From an uncultured Alphaproteobacteria bacterium (GTDB lineage Bacteria > Pseudomonadota > Alphaproteobacteria > MPNO01 > UBA2964), in the NCBI GenBank assembly GCA_943787225.1, contig CALSLP010000002.1, forward strand, positions 124,001-188,000: a stretch of 64,000 nt of DNA, given 5' to 3'. The notes beneath the pieces are model-generated. The model was not told the DNA's origin. It was given only the letters and a program-made list of their open reading frames with translations, and did no database searches. Numbering within the stretch: position 1 is the first letter of the stretch; every line of letters starts with the position of its first letter. The translations under genes and the position numbers were made by a program. Positions 23,883-34,261 of this stretch are shown in pieces.

Positions 23883-25928
23883 TTACGACAACACGACGAA
23901 AGCAATCGTTGCCGTAGAAACCGACGAACTTATCCCTGTTGCGATTCGCCACACCATCCGCTGGGCGCTTTCCTGAAATTCCTTTGATTCAAGTTGCGAA
24001 ATCTCTCTCGCCGCATCACTAAAATCTTTGACCGCTTTTTTGCGAGCCAATTCATCTTGACGAATAATCTTGTCATTATTCAGACAGTTATGGAGAGAAA
24101 TCAAACTACCTGTATCGCCAACACTTCGTACTCGAGCCAGCAACTGGTCACGCGTTGTCTTACCATTTACCCGATCAACCGTGACTTCGAGCTCCTTCGC
24201 TAACCACTGCGTGAGAAAAGGCAAATGATCCGGCCCGTATTTGGACTGCAATCGCGCGAATACCCCCAACATCCCGAGCTTAATCGCCACTGGATCACCG
24301 TGGGCGGAATCCAGCGCGGCGAGAGGCTTATCGATATTGGCTTTTATACGGCACGCGATAAACGCCGCAAGATGGCGATCAACGATTGTGGGTAAGGAAC
24401 CATGATCCTTGACGTTATTCTCGAGAGCCGGCATTAAATCACGAATGTTCTGCACATAGTTGTCGAGCAGAATATCGCTTAAACAGGGATAGGTTGGGTT
24501 GAGCATATAAAGGCATCGCTCGACTCCGTATCCAGGCGCGGTCTGCTTCAGCAAATGCTGCATCTGCTTCAGCTGATTGATTTCCGCTTCGTAGATTATT
24601 ACTTCTGCGCCGCCCTGAAGCGTATACCAATCCGACACAGCCCCTGATGAAATAGAATCAGCGATACGCTTAATTGCCTTGGCGTCTTTCCTGAAAAATG
24701 CGTCGGCTAGCATCAATCCCATCGCCGTCGGCATCGCGACCAGCCCCTGATATCGCACAGGGCCAAAGCGATCCATTATCATGCAAGCCTGGGCAACTTT
24801 ACGGGCATCCGCTCCCTTGCTCTTGTCTGGCAATCCACCTATCGAAAGGGTCTTTCTGATACGGTCAGCAATCGATGAATCGTCGGCCCCACGGCGAAGC
24901 CATTTTTCAAAGCCCGCATCCAGAATAATCTTGCCGGCTTTTGACCATTTTTTTCCGAAAGCATTCGCGAGAGCTCGGCTATTTGTATATTCTTTGCCGT
25001 CGAACTCGTAGCTTCGCTCTACGGCTCCCGTTCGAACTTCTTGCACAGAGGACCGCAGCCCACCCCCGAGCCATTGTTCCAACTGCTCAAGCCCCCACCT
25101 TTCAAATGGATCATCGGATAAAAGCCCCCTTAACAATTCACGCAGGCCAAAGGGAGGACGCTCGCCATTCATTAACGCAGCAAAAGACCCTCGTGCCAAT
25201 TTGGCATCGATAATTTGCTCGTCGGTATATCCTCCAAGCGGCAGACGGCCCTGTGCCATGGCCAGAATCGTAACACCCAGAGAATAAAAATCGTCGCGAA
25301 TTGTCCCAACACCACGCCCAATCGGTGGCGTCATGCCAGATTCTATCGTTTCGTACAGTACGGGCTGTAAGAATGCCGGGGCATGCGAGATACAGTCACC
25401 CAATAAAATTGAGTTTCGGCCCCCACCGTGCCAGTAAATATTGTCGGCGCGAATAGCCCGATGGCTTAACCCCCGCTGCGCCATATAACCCAGTGTCAAC
25501 ACTGCCGGTGCAAGGAACGTTTTTGCCATTTCATCAGGCTGAAGCGGATTAATTTTTGCCACATTGGCCGGCAACAAAACACCATGGTCTGGTTTGCGAA
25601 ACACAATGGCGATACGACGCTCTTTTCCACCCGGCCAAACGACCCCTTCTCCCTCAACGGGTCGAAGCAGGTTCGCATCCATCATATGTTTTAAATTGTT
25701 GAGTATATCCAGGCGGGGAACCGCATCAGCCGGACAAATGCGTGCGAAAAGTGGGTCTTTAGGGCTTTTGTCATCGCGCGTGACGTAAGCCTTAGCTTTA
25801 CCCAAATCCAATTCTGGTAAAGGAGAATCCACCAAAATCCGATACCGATTGGTGACAACGACCTCTTGCCCACCAATTTCAGCCGAATTTTGGCCCTCGT
25901 CCTTTTGTGCTATATTGGCCTCAGCCAT
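23883..25928 (-). CDS. Protein-kinase-fold protein with degenerate catalytic site (pseudokinase)
   Basis: A 681-residue protein. About residues 35-290 have Ser/Thr-kinase architecture: GLSHRAIRADNIYW stands where HRD-x-K-x-x-N is expected, so the catalytic aspartate is alanine while the later asparagine is kept; the DFG position reads GDC; DDFYSLGVTILAMAQG matches the D-x-W-S-x-G helix F region. No convincing VAIK lysine is seen. The remaining ~390 residues are mostly helical, and a hydrophobic segment at the C-terminus suggests a tail anchor. It probably acts as a scaffold or nucleotide sensor. Upstream of a small membrane protein, same strand. Confidence 0.75.
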   Translation of the reverse strand: MAEANIAQKDEGQNSAEIGGQEVVVTNRYRILVDSPLPELDLGKAKAYVTRDDKSPKDPLFARICPADAVPRLDILNNLKHMMDANLLRPVEGEGVVWPGGKERRIAIVFRKPDHGVLLPANVAKINPLQPDEMAKTFLAPAVLTLGYMAQRGLSHRAIRADNIYWHGGGRNSILLGDCISHAPAFLQPVLYETIESGMTPPIGRGVGTIRDDFYSLGVTILAMAQGRLPLGGYTDEQIIDAKLARGSFAALMNGERPPFGLRELLRGLLSDDPFERWGLEQLEQWLGGGLRSSVQEVRTGAVERSYEFDGKEYTNSRALANAFGKKWSKAGKIILDAGFEKWLRRGADDSSIADRIRKTLSIGGLPDKSKGADARKVAQACMIMDRFGPVRYQGLVAMPTAMGLMLADAFFRKDAKAIKRIADSISSGAVSDWYTLQGGAEVIIYEAEINQLKQMQHLLKQTAPGYGVERCLYMLNPTYPCLSDILLDNYVQNIRDLMPALENNVKDHGSLPTIVDRHLAAFIACRIKANIDKPLAALDSAHGDPVAIKLGMLGVFARLQSKYGPDHLPFLTQWLAKELEVTVDRVNGKTTRDQLLARVRSVGDTGSLISLHNCLNNDKIIRQDELARKKAVKDFSDAAREISQLESKEFQESAQRMVWRIATGISSSVSTATIAFVVLS

Positions 25929-26061
25929 AATTCTCTCAAACCCGATAAATTTACCAGGTTAAGAGTAGATTAGTAATACAAAGCAACCGTTAACGACGAA
26001 TTCCCAAACAGAATTAAATCCGGCATCATTGCTCCAAAATCACTAATATTTCCGATGATCG

Positions 26062-27354
26062 TTAAGTCGAAAAAGGATCATGCACGAGAATCGTGTCATC
26101 CCGCTCGGGGCTGGTCGAGAGCATCGCCACCGGCGTTTCAATGAGCTCTTCAATTCTCCGGATATATTTGATCGCCGTCGCCGGTAAGTCCGCCCAGCTT
26201 CGCGCTCCACGAGTGCTCTCCGACCAACCTTCGAGAGTCTCAAAAATTGGCTCAACACCTGCCTGAGCATCCCGTCCAGCCGGAAAAAAATCGTATTCTT
26301 TGCCCTTGTAACGATACCCAATACAAACATCCAAAGTCTCAAAGCCGTCAAGAACATCGAGCTTGGTCAATGCGATCCCATCAATACCTCCGACCTTGAT
26401 TGCTTGCCGTACCATCACGGCGTCAAACCAGCCGCAACGGCGGCGACGACCCGTCACCGTGCCAAACTCGTGGCCCCGCTCGCCGAGTTTCTGTCCAACT
26501 TCATTATCCTGTTCCGTCGGAAAGGGACCACTTCCCACTCTCGTTGTATAAGCTTTTGTAATCCCCAAGACATAGCCCACGGACTTTATGGACGCCCCAG
26601 ACCCAACTGCCGCCTGCGCCGCATGGGTATTTGAAGAGGTAACAAAGGGGTATGTGCCATGATCCACATCGAGCATGGCTCCTTGAGCCCCTTCGAACAG
26701 GACCCGTTTCCCGGAACGACGCGCTTTATCCAGAAGCTGCCAAACACTATCAGCGTAGGGCAACAAACGTGGCGCCAAATCCAGAAGCTGGCTCAAAAGC
26801 TCGTCTCGATCGACCAAAGGGGCACCAAGGCCTTTTAGCAACGCATTGTGATGCATCAACAGCTGGTCAACCAGGTCGCCCAGCGACTCTGGCTCAGCAA
26901 GATCGCAAACCCGAATCGCCCGGCGCGCTACCTTGTCTTCATAGGCAGGCCCAATACCCCGCCCAGTTGTTCCAATTTTATCGCTCCCGCGGGCTTCTTC
27001 GCGCGCCCGGTCCAGGGCACCATGTAATGGCAAGATCAACGAAGCGTTTTCAGCGACCTTCAAGGTCTCCGGTGTCACTTCAACACCTTGACCGCGTATA
27101 CCATCAATTTCGGAAAGCAACGCCCAAGGATCGACAACAACGCCATTGCCAATTATCGAGAGCTTACCCGGACGTACAGACCCCGACGGCAAGAGACTAA
27201 GTTTATAGGTCACATCATCGATCACCAGCGTATGACCTGCGTTGTGCCCCCCTTGAAATCGAACAACGACATCTGCCCTGTTCGATAACCAGTCTACTAT
27301 TTTACCTTTACCTTCATCACCCCATTGCGAGCCGACGACTACTACATTTGCCAT
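26062..27354 (-). CDS. purA: Adenylosuccinate synthetase
   Basis: Converts IMP, aspartate and GTP to adenylosuccinate, the first committed AMP step. At 430 residues it is full length. The GTP-binding loop [16 protein letters not shown], the GGHNAGHT motif, [19 protein letters not shown] and [15 protein letters not shown] segment ([13 protein letters not shown]) are all present. It begins 8 bp after the hisZ stop codon on the same strand; hisZ-purA pairing is common in alphaproteobacteria. Confidence 0.97.
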   Translation of the reverse strand: MANVVVVGSQWGDEGKGKIVDWLSNRADVVVRFQGGHNAGHTLVIDDVTYKLSLLPSGSVRPGKLSIIGNGVVVDPWALLSEIDGIRGQGVEVTPETLKVAENASLILPLHGALDRAREEARGSDKIGTTGRGIGPAYEDKVARRAIRVCDLAEPESLGDLVDQLLMHHNALLKGLGAPLVDRDELLSQLLDLAPRLLPYADSVWQLLDKARRSGKRVLFEGAQGAMLDVDHGTYPFVTSSNTHAAQAAVGSGASIKSVGYVLGITKAYTTRVGSGPFPTEQDNEVGQKLGERGHEFGTVTGRRRRCGWFDAVMVRQAIKVGGIDGIALTKLDVLDGFETLDVCIGYRYKGKEYDFFPAGRDAQAGVEPIFETLEGWSESTRGARSWADLPATAIKYIRRIEELIETPVAMLSTSPERDDTILVHDPFST

Positions 27355-27362
27355 TTTGGCTT

Positions 27363-28523
27363 CTACCCTTTTACCGGCTCAGGGCCAGCTTCTCCCAAGA
27401 AATGCGAACACGCCAGTCGATGTGCCTCCAAAGCAAGGTCAGCCCCATCCTCCAACGCAGACACGGAAACCCAACCCTGACTCTGAAGGTCAGTTTTTAC
27501 ATCACGTGACGTCGAACTAGGTATCAGAATTCGTCGGATATCTCCAGTTTTTGGCAACATTCCGAGAATCGTATCAACGTATAGCGTAACCCCGGTTGCC
27601 CGTTCACCAGCATCATCACCAACATTGCCTTGAACGCGATATCGACCACCCCGCGCTAATTCACCAGATATTCCACGCGCGAAAATCGTGAAACCTATCC
27701 CGGTATGATATTCAAACCCCCGGTTCTCGACAGGATCTAGCGTCAAACATAAGTCAGGTGCATCCCGCCGCAGTCGATCAACAACCTCTTCCAGCCGTTC
27801 GCGTTCAACGAGGGCTGTTTTAGGCAACGACAATGCCTTTAGCTGTTCCAAGGCACTATCCGCAGCCCCAGTTGCGTTCAGCAAAGCAACTAATGTCTCT
27901 GTCGCTGCGCCCGCGACAGATTTAACAGCTTCCGGGTCTTTTCGATCTAACGCCGCTCTCACGGCAACCACAACATCGTCGGACAATCCATATTGTTCCA
28001 GGATGCTTGGAATGAGCCTGGGAACTGTCAGGTCCACACTAAATTCACTAATGCCCAACGCACCGATGGCATCGGCAGCCAATTCAATAATTTCTGTATC
28101 AGCCGAAGGCGACGCGGAACCAATAAGCTCTGCTCCTACTTGCAAGATTTGCCGTTCAGGTCGCAACTGACTGCCACGAACCCGCAACACCTCACCAGCA
28201 TAGGACAGGCGCAGCGGCCTTGGCGCGCGCCCCAAACGGGTCCGGGCAATCCTCGCAATCTGCGGCGTGATGTCAGCGCGAACACCCATCATCCGCTGTG
28301 AAACCGGATCCATGAGCCGGAAGGTTTGTGGCGCCAAGGCGATACCGGCCCCGCTGAGCAGCCCATCCTCAAATTCAATGAGAGGTGCTTTCACACGGTC
28401 ATAACCATTTTGGCCAAAAAAGGTAACGATTTGCTCAACGATTTTCGCCTCAAATGCGGCGTCGCCCGGCAAAACATCTCTTAGGCCCGCGGGTAGCAGG
28501 GCATTTTTTTCATTCTCAGTCAT
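27363..28523 (-). CDS. hisZ: ATP phosphoribosyltransferase regulatory subunit HisZ
   Basis: A 386-residue class-II aminoacyl-tRNA-synthetase-like protein without tRNA charging activity; it activates the short form of HisG in histidine synthesis. Visible are [13 protein letters not shown] at the N-terminus, a motif-2-like [12 protein letters not shown] segment, and [20 protein letters not shown] cut here to its central part. The C-terminal tRNA-anticodon domain of HisS is absent, which separates it from histidyl-tRNA synthetase. Co-oriented with purA, 8 nt gap. Confidence 0.93.
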   Translation of the reverse strand: MTENEKNALLPAGLRDVLPGDAAFEAKIVEQIVTFFGQNGYDRVKAPLIEFEDGLLSGAGIALAPQTFRLMDPVSQRMMGVRADITPQIARIARTRLGRAPRPLRLSYAGEVLRVRGSQLRPERQILQVGAELIGSASPSADTEIIELAADAIGALGISEFSVDLTVPRLIPSILEQYGLSDDVVVAVRAALDRKDPEAVKSVAGAATETLVALLNATGAADSALEQLKALSLPKTALVERERLEEVVDRLRRDAPDLCLTLDPVENRGFEYHTGIGFTIFARGISGELARGGRYRVQGNVGDDAGERATGVTLYVDTILGMLPKTGDIRRILIPSSTSRDVKTDLQSQGWVSVSALEDGADLALEAHRLACSHFLGEAGPEPVKG

Positions 28524-28637
28524 ATTATCCCGCCACAGACGGCTGGTTAGAAAATTCAGGCGTCGCTAGTGTACCGCGCGTGCCGCGGGCTATCTACCGG
28601 GTTTGGCCATTTTGCGCAAACGGTAATGAGATATCCA

Positions 28638-29128
28638 TTAGAGCAATGTTGTTATGCCTTCCAACATGCCATCAGAATTGACGAGGTTGATACGTTTCCC
28701 CTCTATCACAAATCCCACGTCATCGGGCCTTAGAATGTGCCGCATTGACCCCGCAAACAGCCGCTGTTTATCTCCCCGAAACTCGACAAGCTGAAACCTG
28801 GAGACGACATCGTAATTACCGGCGGCCTGATCTACGTTTTCCAGAATAACATTGCCAACAATTCTGCTCGTGCGCGGCGGTGGGTTTTCAGCATGAATGT
28901 TCGGGTTGTTTAACCGCCGAATACGTGTTTCCAGGAGCTTCCGGTCATCATAGATGATCGAGACTGTATCAAATGGATTGTCTTGATCTGCCTCAATCGG
29001 AACCCAATACCATCCATTATGAGAGAATAGAGCAAGCCATTCCTCAAAACGACGATCATCGAGCATTGTGCCTCATCGAACAAAAATCGTTCGATACGTC
29101 GAATATCGGGATCATCTTGGTCTGCCAT
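28638..29128 (-). pseudogene. Aromatic-ring-hydroxylating dioxygenase beta subunit, one frameshift
   Basis: The small subunit of a Rieske oxygenase (SnoaL-like cone fold), about 163 residues. The frame from ATG 29128 (MADQDDPDIRRIERFLFDEA) breaks near 29064-29070, where one missing base would join it to MLDDRRFEEWLALFSHNGWY, a typical beta-subunit start; the rest, through GKRINLVNSDG, is intact. Beta subunits are structural partners of alpha subunits. It follows the alpha gene on the same strand. It is probably functional if the indel is a sequencing error. Confidence 0.75.
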
Positions 29129-29189
29129 CGATCTTACACCGCCATATAGCCGGACCAGGCGTCAAACATATTCCGGATATGAAGTTCAC

Positions 29190-30436
29190 TCAGTCCATTT
29201 TCCGCACAAAGCCACCGTCAGCTTCTTCTGTATCGCGGCCTAAACCACGGGACATCGCAATCCAATCATTCCCATCTGTCGTTAAGCCTCGACGTATACG
29301 GGCATAGGTTTCAAGATCATCCGTTAAAACCGGCGATGCGACAGCATTCGTAATGTTGGCAAATCGAATGGTGTCATGAAACATCTTCTCCGGCGCGCCT
29401 TTTAACCGGAAACAAAAACCGAGAACTTCCGTCTTATTAACACTTACAGGCCTGATGACCCGAAGCTGGCGAAATTGGCTCATGAACGAGATCGTTGGGT
29501 AAATATTTGTATTCCAGCGTGTTACCCCAAGAATTTCCTGTGTTCGTTCCTTACCTTTCGCCGCTTCCATCGCCTTGAAATAATCAGCGAAGGACGGATC
29601 ATTCCGAGCCGCAACCAGCTTTGCGTCATCGTGGTAATCGCCGAGATAGCTGTGTCCAAACGGGTAAGCCCAGGACCCCACCTGATTTCCCAAAATTCCC
29701 ATGGCGCCCCGTTTTGCCGCATCTGCCGCACACCAATCTCGCCCGCCCCATCCGAAAACACGGCATCATCTTGCTGCTGTGCAGCTTCAATAGAAGATTG
29801 ATGAACACAGTTAGGGTGCAGACCGTCGCAAAGGTTCTCGAAAACCAGTTTCCAGTTCCCGTGATAGAGATGACGGGCAATCCCGCCAGCAACCTCAATC
29901 TCGCCGTCTGGCGCCCGATCAACCATGTCATCTATCGAACTCGCGATCGGGCCAAGATATTCCAGCAATGAAGGTCCCGTATGGGAAAGCGACGCAAAGA
30001 CAAACCCGCGATACTCGGCGACTCGTGGCACAGGGGTCATGCCATAGGCGGGATCTCCCGGACGGACGGTGCTTTCTTCGTATCCGCGCGGTCGAGGTAC
30101 AGATAAAAGCGTACCATCCGTCGCGTACTCCCACCCGTGATAACAACATCGAAAAGTCTCCGCACAACCACTTTCCGAACTGACGACCTGTGCGCCGCGA
30201 TGACCGCATCGGTTAAAGAGAACTTTGACTGCCCCATCCTTATGACGGGTCATGACAACTGGCTGCCGCGCGATATCTGTACAGAAGAAATCGCCTGAAT
30301 TGGGAATCTGACTGACATGCCCGATGAATATCCAGGCTACCGAGAAAATTTTCTCCAACTCGCGATCAAAAATTTCCGGGTCGCTATATACACGACGGTG
30401 CACCCGCTCGGGCTGCACCAGTTGGTCAATTTCCAT
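29190..30436 (-). pseudogene. Aromatic-ring-hydroxylating dioxygenase alpha subunit (Rieske), one frameshift
   Basis: About 415 residues after bridging one indel near 29671-29680. The N-terminal Rieske domain has C-x-H in NRCGHRGAQ and C-x2-H in CCYHGWEYATDG, binding the 2Fe-2S cluster. The non-heme iron site is in NLCDGLHPNCVH. After the break, the C-terminal catalytic domain continues from QVGSWAYPFGHSYLGDYHD to the stop. Together with the beta subunit it forms the oxygenase of a ring-hydroxylating dioxygenase; no reductase or ferredoxin gene is adjacent. Substrate unknown. Confidence 0.8.
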
Positions 30437-30559
30437 CTTTCCACCCTGTTATCGAACAGATCATGAAGCGTCCACTCCGCTGGAGCAAGCCTGAACGCTT
30501 GGCCTTCATCGAGATATAAGTTAACTCATGTTTAGAAAAAATTTCTGGAACATAGCGAC

Positions 30560-31195
30560 ATGGCAAACAGCCCAATCGTTGGCTGGCTAGAGCACGCAAA
30601 ACAAGTAGCTGAGTCTGGTCCGCCACTAAACATTACGGTGGCCACCGATCGGCTTGAAAAACCGTTGGCCGCCGTTGTTACGGCGGCGGATTTTCCGATC
30701 GATCCACATCACCTCACCAATGCCGTACCAGGGTCATTTTATGTGATCCGCAATACGGCGGGGCTGGTCCCTCCGGGCGCAGGGGATGGCATGGATTTCT
30801 CGGTCGGTGCCAGTTTGGAATTCGCGGTACAAGTCTTGGGTGTCCGGCACGTCATTGTCATGGTCAGTCCAAATTGCGGACTCCTGAATTGCCTCCTCAA
30901 CGAGGATGCGGAAGGAATTTCTTCAATCGTCGACGGCCAATACCTACCCAACTGGACCCAGCTTACGGCGTCAGCCATTAACCGCGTTGGCAGCTCTAAT
31001 ATTCCCGAAGAAAAGCGAATGAGTATCTGTAGTCAGGAACTCACCCGAATTTCATTCGAAAACCTGATGACCTACCCCTGGATACTCGACCGCGTCTTTA
31101 ACGGATCACTTGCCTTGCATGGCTGGTATTATGACGAAGACCAGCGGGGCTTTTCGTGGTTTGATCCCGCTGCCGACGAGTTTGTTAGCGGCTAG
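30560..31195 (+). CDS. Beta-carbonic-anhydrase-like protein lacking zinc ligands
   Basis: A 211-residue protein with the beta-CA fold signature VPGSFYVIRNTAGLV and SLEFAVQVLGVRHVIVMV. Where active enzymes have C-x-D-S-R, this one has TAADF, and where they have G-H-S-x-C-G it has VSPNCG, so two of the three protein zinc ligands (first Cys, His) and the Asp-Arg dyad are missing. It therefore looks like a non-catalytic homologue. It is divergent from the Rieske oxygenase genes and its 3' end overlaps serA by 4 bp tail to tail. Role unknown. Confidence 0.65.
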   Translation: MANSPIVGWLEHAKQVAESGPPLNITVATDRLEKPLAAVVTAADFPIDPHHLTNAVPGSFYVIRNTAGLVPPGAGDGMDFSVGASLEFAVQVLGVRHVIVMVSPNCGLLNCLLNEDAEGISSIVDGQYLPNWTQLTASAINRVGSSNIPEEKRMSICSQELTRISFENLMTYPWILDRVFNGSLALHGWYYDEDQRGFSWFDPAADEFVSG

Positions 31196-32790
31196 CTGCT
31201 GGCGTCGATCGACGGGAAGCTCAGCTGTGTCACCTCAAGGACGTGAGGGACGCTACGGATTTTGTCCATCACATCGTCACTAATTTCCTTATCGAGCTCA
31301 AGCAATGCAACGGCATCGCCGCCAGGCTTCGTCCGCCCAAGAATGAAATTGGCAATGTTCACGCCCTCATCAGCCATGGCCATTCCCAAGGCACCGATAA
31401 TCCCCGGCATGTCATTATTCACGGTGTAAACCATATGACGTCCAAGAGATGCTTCCATAGGCACACCACCGATATCAACAATCCGAGGTTTGTCCCCACC
31501 GATAAGCGTCCCGGCGACTGAAAGCTGGCGTTCTTCGGTTGTGACGGTCAAGCGCACAAGTGTTTGATACTCGCATTCACGCTCGTGACTGACGATCGAG
31601 ACGCCAATATCCCGGTCTCTGGCAATCACGGGCGCATTCACCATATTCACCGATTCCATGGCCGGCGCCATGACACCCTTCAACGCACATGCCGTCAGTG
31701 GCTTGATATTAAGTCCTGCAGCCTGCCCCTCATACTCGATGGTAATGGATTGCAGACCAGTCTGAATAACCTGTCCAGCAAAACCGCCCAACAATTCAGC
31801 AAGGTGCATATAAGGTTTTAATTTTGGGGCGTCTTCCGCAGATACCGACGCCATATTAATCGCATTCACAACAGCGCCACTGATCAGATAATCGGACATT
31901 TGTTCCGCAACCTGCAGCGCTACATTTTCCTGTGCCTCAGCGGTCGCCGCACCCAAATGGGGTGTTGCAACAACATTCTCCATACCAAACAGGCTGTAAT
32001 TTTCTGGCGGTTCAGTGGGAAACACATCAACTGCAAAACCACCAACCTTACCCGATTCAAGAGCAGCCTTGATGTCTGCCTCAACAACCAATTCGCCTCG
32101 CGCACAGTTGATGATCAGGATTCCGTCCTTCATCTTGGCGAAGGCATCTTTGTTGAGAACGTCACGGGTCGAATCTGTCAATGGCGTGTGCAGCGTTATA
32201 GCGTCAGCGCGCTTAAACAGCTCTTCCAGCTCTACCTTTTCAACACCAAGATCCTGCGCCCGATCTGAGGTTAGAAAAGGATCAGAAGCGACGACGCGCA
32301 TCTTAAGACCGAGAGCTCGCTCGGCAACACGGGAACCAATATTACCACAACCAATGATCCCGAGCGTTTTACCCGTAAGCTCAGTCCCCATAAAACGGGA
32401 CTTTTCCCACATACCCGCCTGGGTCGTCTGATCCGCGGCCGGTATTTGACGCGCCAGAGAAAACATCATCGCAATGGCATGTTCTGCCGTCGTAATGGCG
32501 TTACCAAAGGGCGTATTCATAACCACAACACCATTTGCCGAACACGCATCAATATCGATGTTATCGACGCCAATGCCAGCCCGACCAACCACCTTCAAGT
32601 TCGTCGCCGCTTTTAAGACCTCTGGCGTGACTTTGGTCGCAGACCTAACTGCCAACCCGTCATACTCACCTATGCAGGCAATGAGTTCTTCAGGGGCCAT
32701 TCCCGTGATTACGTCGACTTCGAGACCATGGTTCTTAAAAATCTCAACCGCACGCGGGCTCAAGCTGTCAGATATTAGTACTTTTGGCAT
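31192..32790 (-). CDS. serA: D-3-phosphoglycerate dehydrogenase
   Basis: First enzyme of serine biosynthesis, oxidising 3-phosphoglycerate with NAD. At 532 residues it is the long form: substrate domain, Rossmann domain (GIIGCGNIGSRVAERA, residues 144-159; catalytic arginine in NCARGELV, histidine in TPHLGAAT), an intervening domain from about 315 to 450, and a C-terminal ACT domain (MVYTVNNDMPGIIGALG) for serine feedback. GAGGATAAA supports the ATG at 32790. It starts 7 bp after serC, so serC-serA form an operon. Confidence 0.96.
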   Translation of the reverse strand: MPKVLISDSLSPRAVEIFKNHGLEVDVITGMAPEELIACIGEYDGLAVRSATKVTPEVLKAATNLKVVGRAGIGVDNIDIDACSANGVVVMNTPFGNAITTAEHAIAMMFSLARQIPAADQTTQAGMWEKSRFMGTELTGKTLGIIGCGNIGSRVAERALGLKMRVVASDPFLTSDRAQDLGVEKVELEELFKRADAITLHTPLTDSTRDVLNKDAFAKMKDGILIINCARGELVVEADIKAALESGKVGGFAVDVFPTEPPENYSLFGMENVVATPHLGAATAEAQENVALQVAEQMSDYLISGAVVNAINMASVSAEDAPKLKPYMHLAELLGGFAGQVIQTGLQSITIEYEGQAAGLNIKPLTACALKGVMAPAMESVNMVNAPVIARDRDIGVSIVSHERECEYQTLVRLTVTTEERQLSVAGTLIGGDKPRIVDIGGVPMEASLGRHMVYTVNNDMPGIIGALGMAMADEGVNIANFILGRTKPGGDAVALLELDKEISDDVMDKIRSVPHVLEVTQLSFPSIDASS

Positions 32791-32797
32791 TTTATCC

Positions 32798-33979
32798 TCA
32801 CTTCGCTTCCGTTAGCTCGGCTTTCACCGATGCATAGGCCCAGTCGAGCCACGGAAACAAATCTTGTAAATTGTGGGTTTCGACCGTGGCTCCTGCCCAG
32901 ATCCGTAGTCCAGGCGGGGCATCGCGGTAACCGTTGATGTCATAGGCGACGTTTTCTTTTTCAAGAATGGCGTCAATCTTCTTGGGCACACTTGCCTGAA
33001 CATCTGCCGGTAATTCCAGGAACCAGGGATCAACGATACTCAGACAAACCGACGTATTCGATCTAATCTCCGGCGCAACTGCCAAAAATTCCGCCCATTC
33101 TGAGTTATCAACCCAGCGCGCAATTACGTTCAAATTACTGTCTGATCGGTCGATAAGGGCTTCGGCACCGCCGAGTGATTCTGCCCATTTTAGTCCATCA
33201 AGCGCATCCTCGACACAAATCATCGACGGCGTGTTAATTGTTTCGCCCCGAAAGATACCCTCAATCAGCTTACCGCCGGAGGTTAACCGGAAAATCTTCG
33301 GCATCGGCCAGGCGGGGACATATGTTTCCAAGCGCTCCACCGCACGTGGGCTCAAAATCAGTATGCCGTGCTGCGCTTCACCGCCCATAACCTTCTGCCA
33401 GGAATAGGTGACAACATCGAGCTTCTCCCAAGGCAAGGACATCGCAAATGCTGCGGAGGTTGCATCGCAAATCGCGAGACCATCGCGGTCCTCTGCAATC
33501 CAATCAGCATTCGGCACCTTTACGCCAGAGGTCGTACCATTCCAGGTAAAGACGACATCTCTGGACCAGTCGGCTTGCTCAAGATCGGGCAACTCGCCAT
33601 ATGGCGCTTCAATAACACGAACATCTTCAAGCTTGAGTTGCTTGGTTACGTCGGTTACCCAACCGGAGCCGAAGCTCTCCCATGCCAGAACATCGACACC
33701 GCGAGCACCGAGAAGCGACCATAGGGCCATCTCAACAGCACCGGTATCGGAAGCCGGGACAATCCCTATTCGATAATCGTCAGGAAGATTTAGTATTTCG
33801 CGTGACCGCGACAGCACTTCGCCGAGGCGCTCTTTGCCAGGTCCAGATCGATGTGATCGACCGACAAGCGAGTTTTCCAGAACCGACGCATCCCAACCGG
33901 GACGTTTGGCACAGGGACCAGAAGAAAAACATGGATTACTTGGTAGCCGCGCAGGACGCGCGAAGCTTTCATTCGTCAT
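32798..33979 (-). CDS. serC: Phosphoserine aminotransferase
   Basis: PLP-dependent transamination of 3-phosphohydroxypyruvate to phosphoserine, second step of serine synthesis. A 393-residue class-V aminotransferase of the alphaproteobacterial SerC type: [15 protein letters not shown] at the N-terminus, [14 protein letters not shown], and the PLP lysine in [14 protein letters not shown]. It is followed by serA after 7 bp. The 5' leader folds into two hairpins compatible with the serC RNA motif described upstream of serC in this class. Confidence 0.95.
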   Translation of the reverse strand: MTNESFARPARLPSNPCFSSGPCAKRPGWDASVLENSLVGRSHRSGPGKERLGEVLSRSREILNLPDDYRIGIVPASDTGAVEMALWSLLGARGVDVLAWESFGSGWVTDVTKQLKLEDVRVIEAPYGELPDLEQADWSRDVVFTWNGTTSGVKVPNADWIAEDRDGLAICDATSAAFAMSLPWEKLDVVTYSWQKVMGGEAQHGILILSPRAVERLETYVPAWPMPKIFRLTSGGKLIEGIFRGETINTPSMICVEDALDGLKWAESLGGAEALIDRSDSNLNVIARWVDNSEWAEFLAVAPEIRSNTSVCLSIVDPWFLELPADVQASVPKKIDAILEKENVAYDINGYRDAPPGLRIWAGATVETHNLQDLFPWLDWAYASVKAELTEAK

Positions 33980-33984
33980 AATAA

Positions 33985-34046
33985 CTCTCCCTCACAGAAG
34001 AGGCGCAACCCGTTGGGGGGTTGTAGCCCACTGCCCTTTTAGTGGG
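33985..34046 (-). promoter_or_regulatory. Candidate serC leader RNA (two hairpins)
   Basis: Between the serC start and about 34046 the minus strand has a hairpin CCCACT/AGTGGG (34046-34027), then CAACCC/GGGTTG (34023-34006), then a short CCTC/GAGG pairing that reaches the Shine-Dalgarno GGGAGAG. Two hairpins close to the serC start match the general layout of the serC RNA motif known in alphaproteobacteria. Identification is from layout and position, not from a covariance model. Confidence 0.45.
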
Positions 34047-34261
34047 ATGTCTGGCATCGGGCAATGAAAGAATGACGGTGGGCGATTTTGTCGCATCCAA
34101 TTCCACTATCTACGAGATCCAGCAGGATCCTAATCGGAAGGATGAACGAACGATCTTTCCCCCTCCGATCAAAAAATGGGTATGCTAAGAGGAATCGCGG
34201 AGGCGCGGAAACGCCTCCTCGACCGCTTGGAACGCCGGTATTTCGATAGAGTAAGAAGAGT

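Noticed and set aside
26652..27200. A 182-codon plus-strand open frame
   Set aside because: Fully antisense to the strongly conserved purA; no family features and poor start context.
26062..28523. Possibility that hisZ is histidyl-tRNA synthetase
   Set aside because: The C-terminal anticodon-binding domain of HisS is absent and the neighbour is purA, the usual HisZ context.
29228..32268. Plus-strand frames opposite the Rieske and serA genes
   Set aside because: Antisense shadows; none has a binding site or recognised motif apart from the carbonic-anhydrase-like gene already listed.
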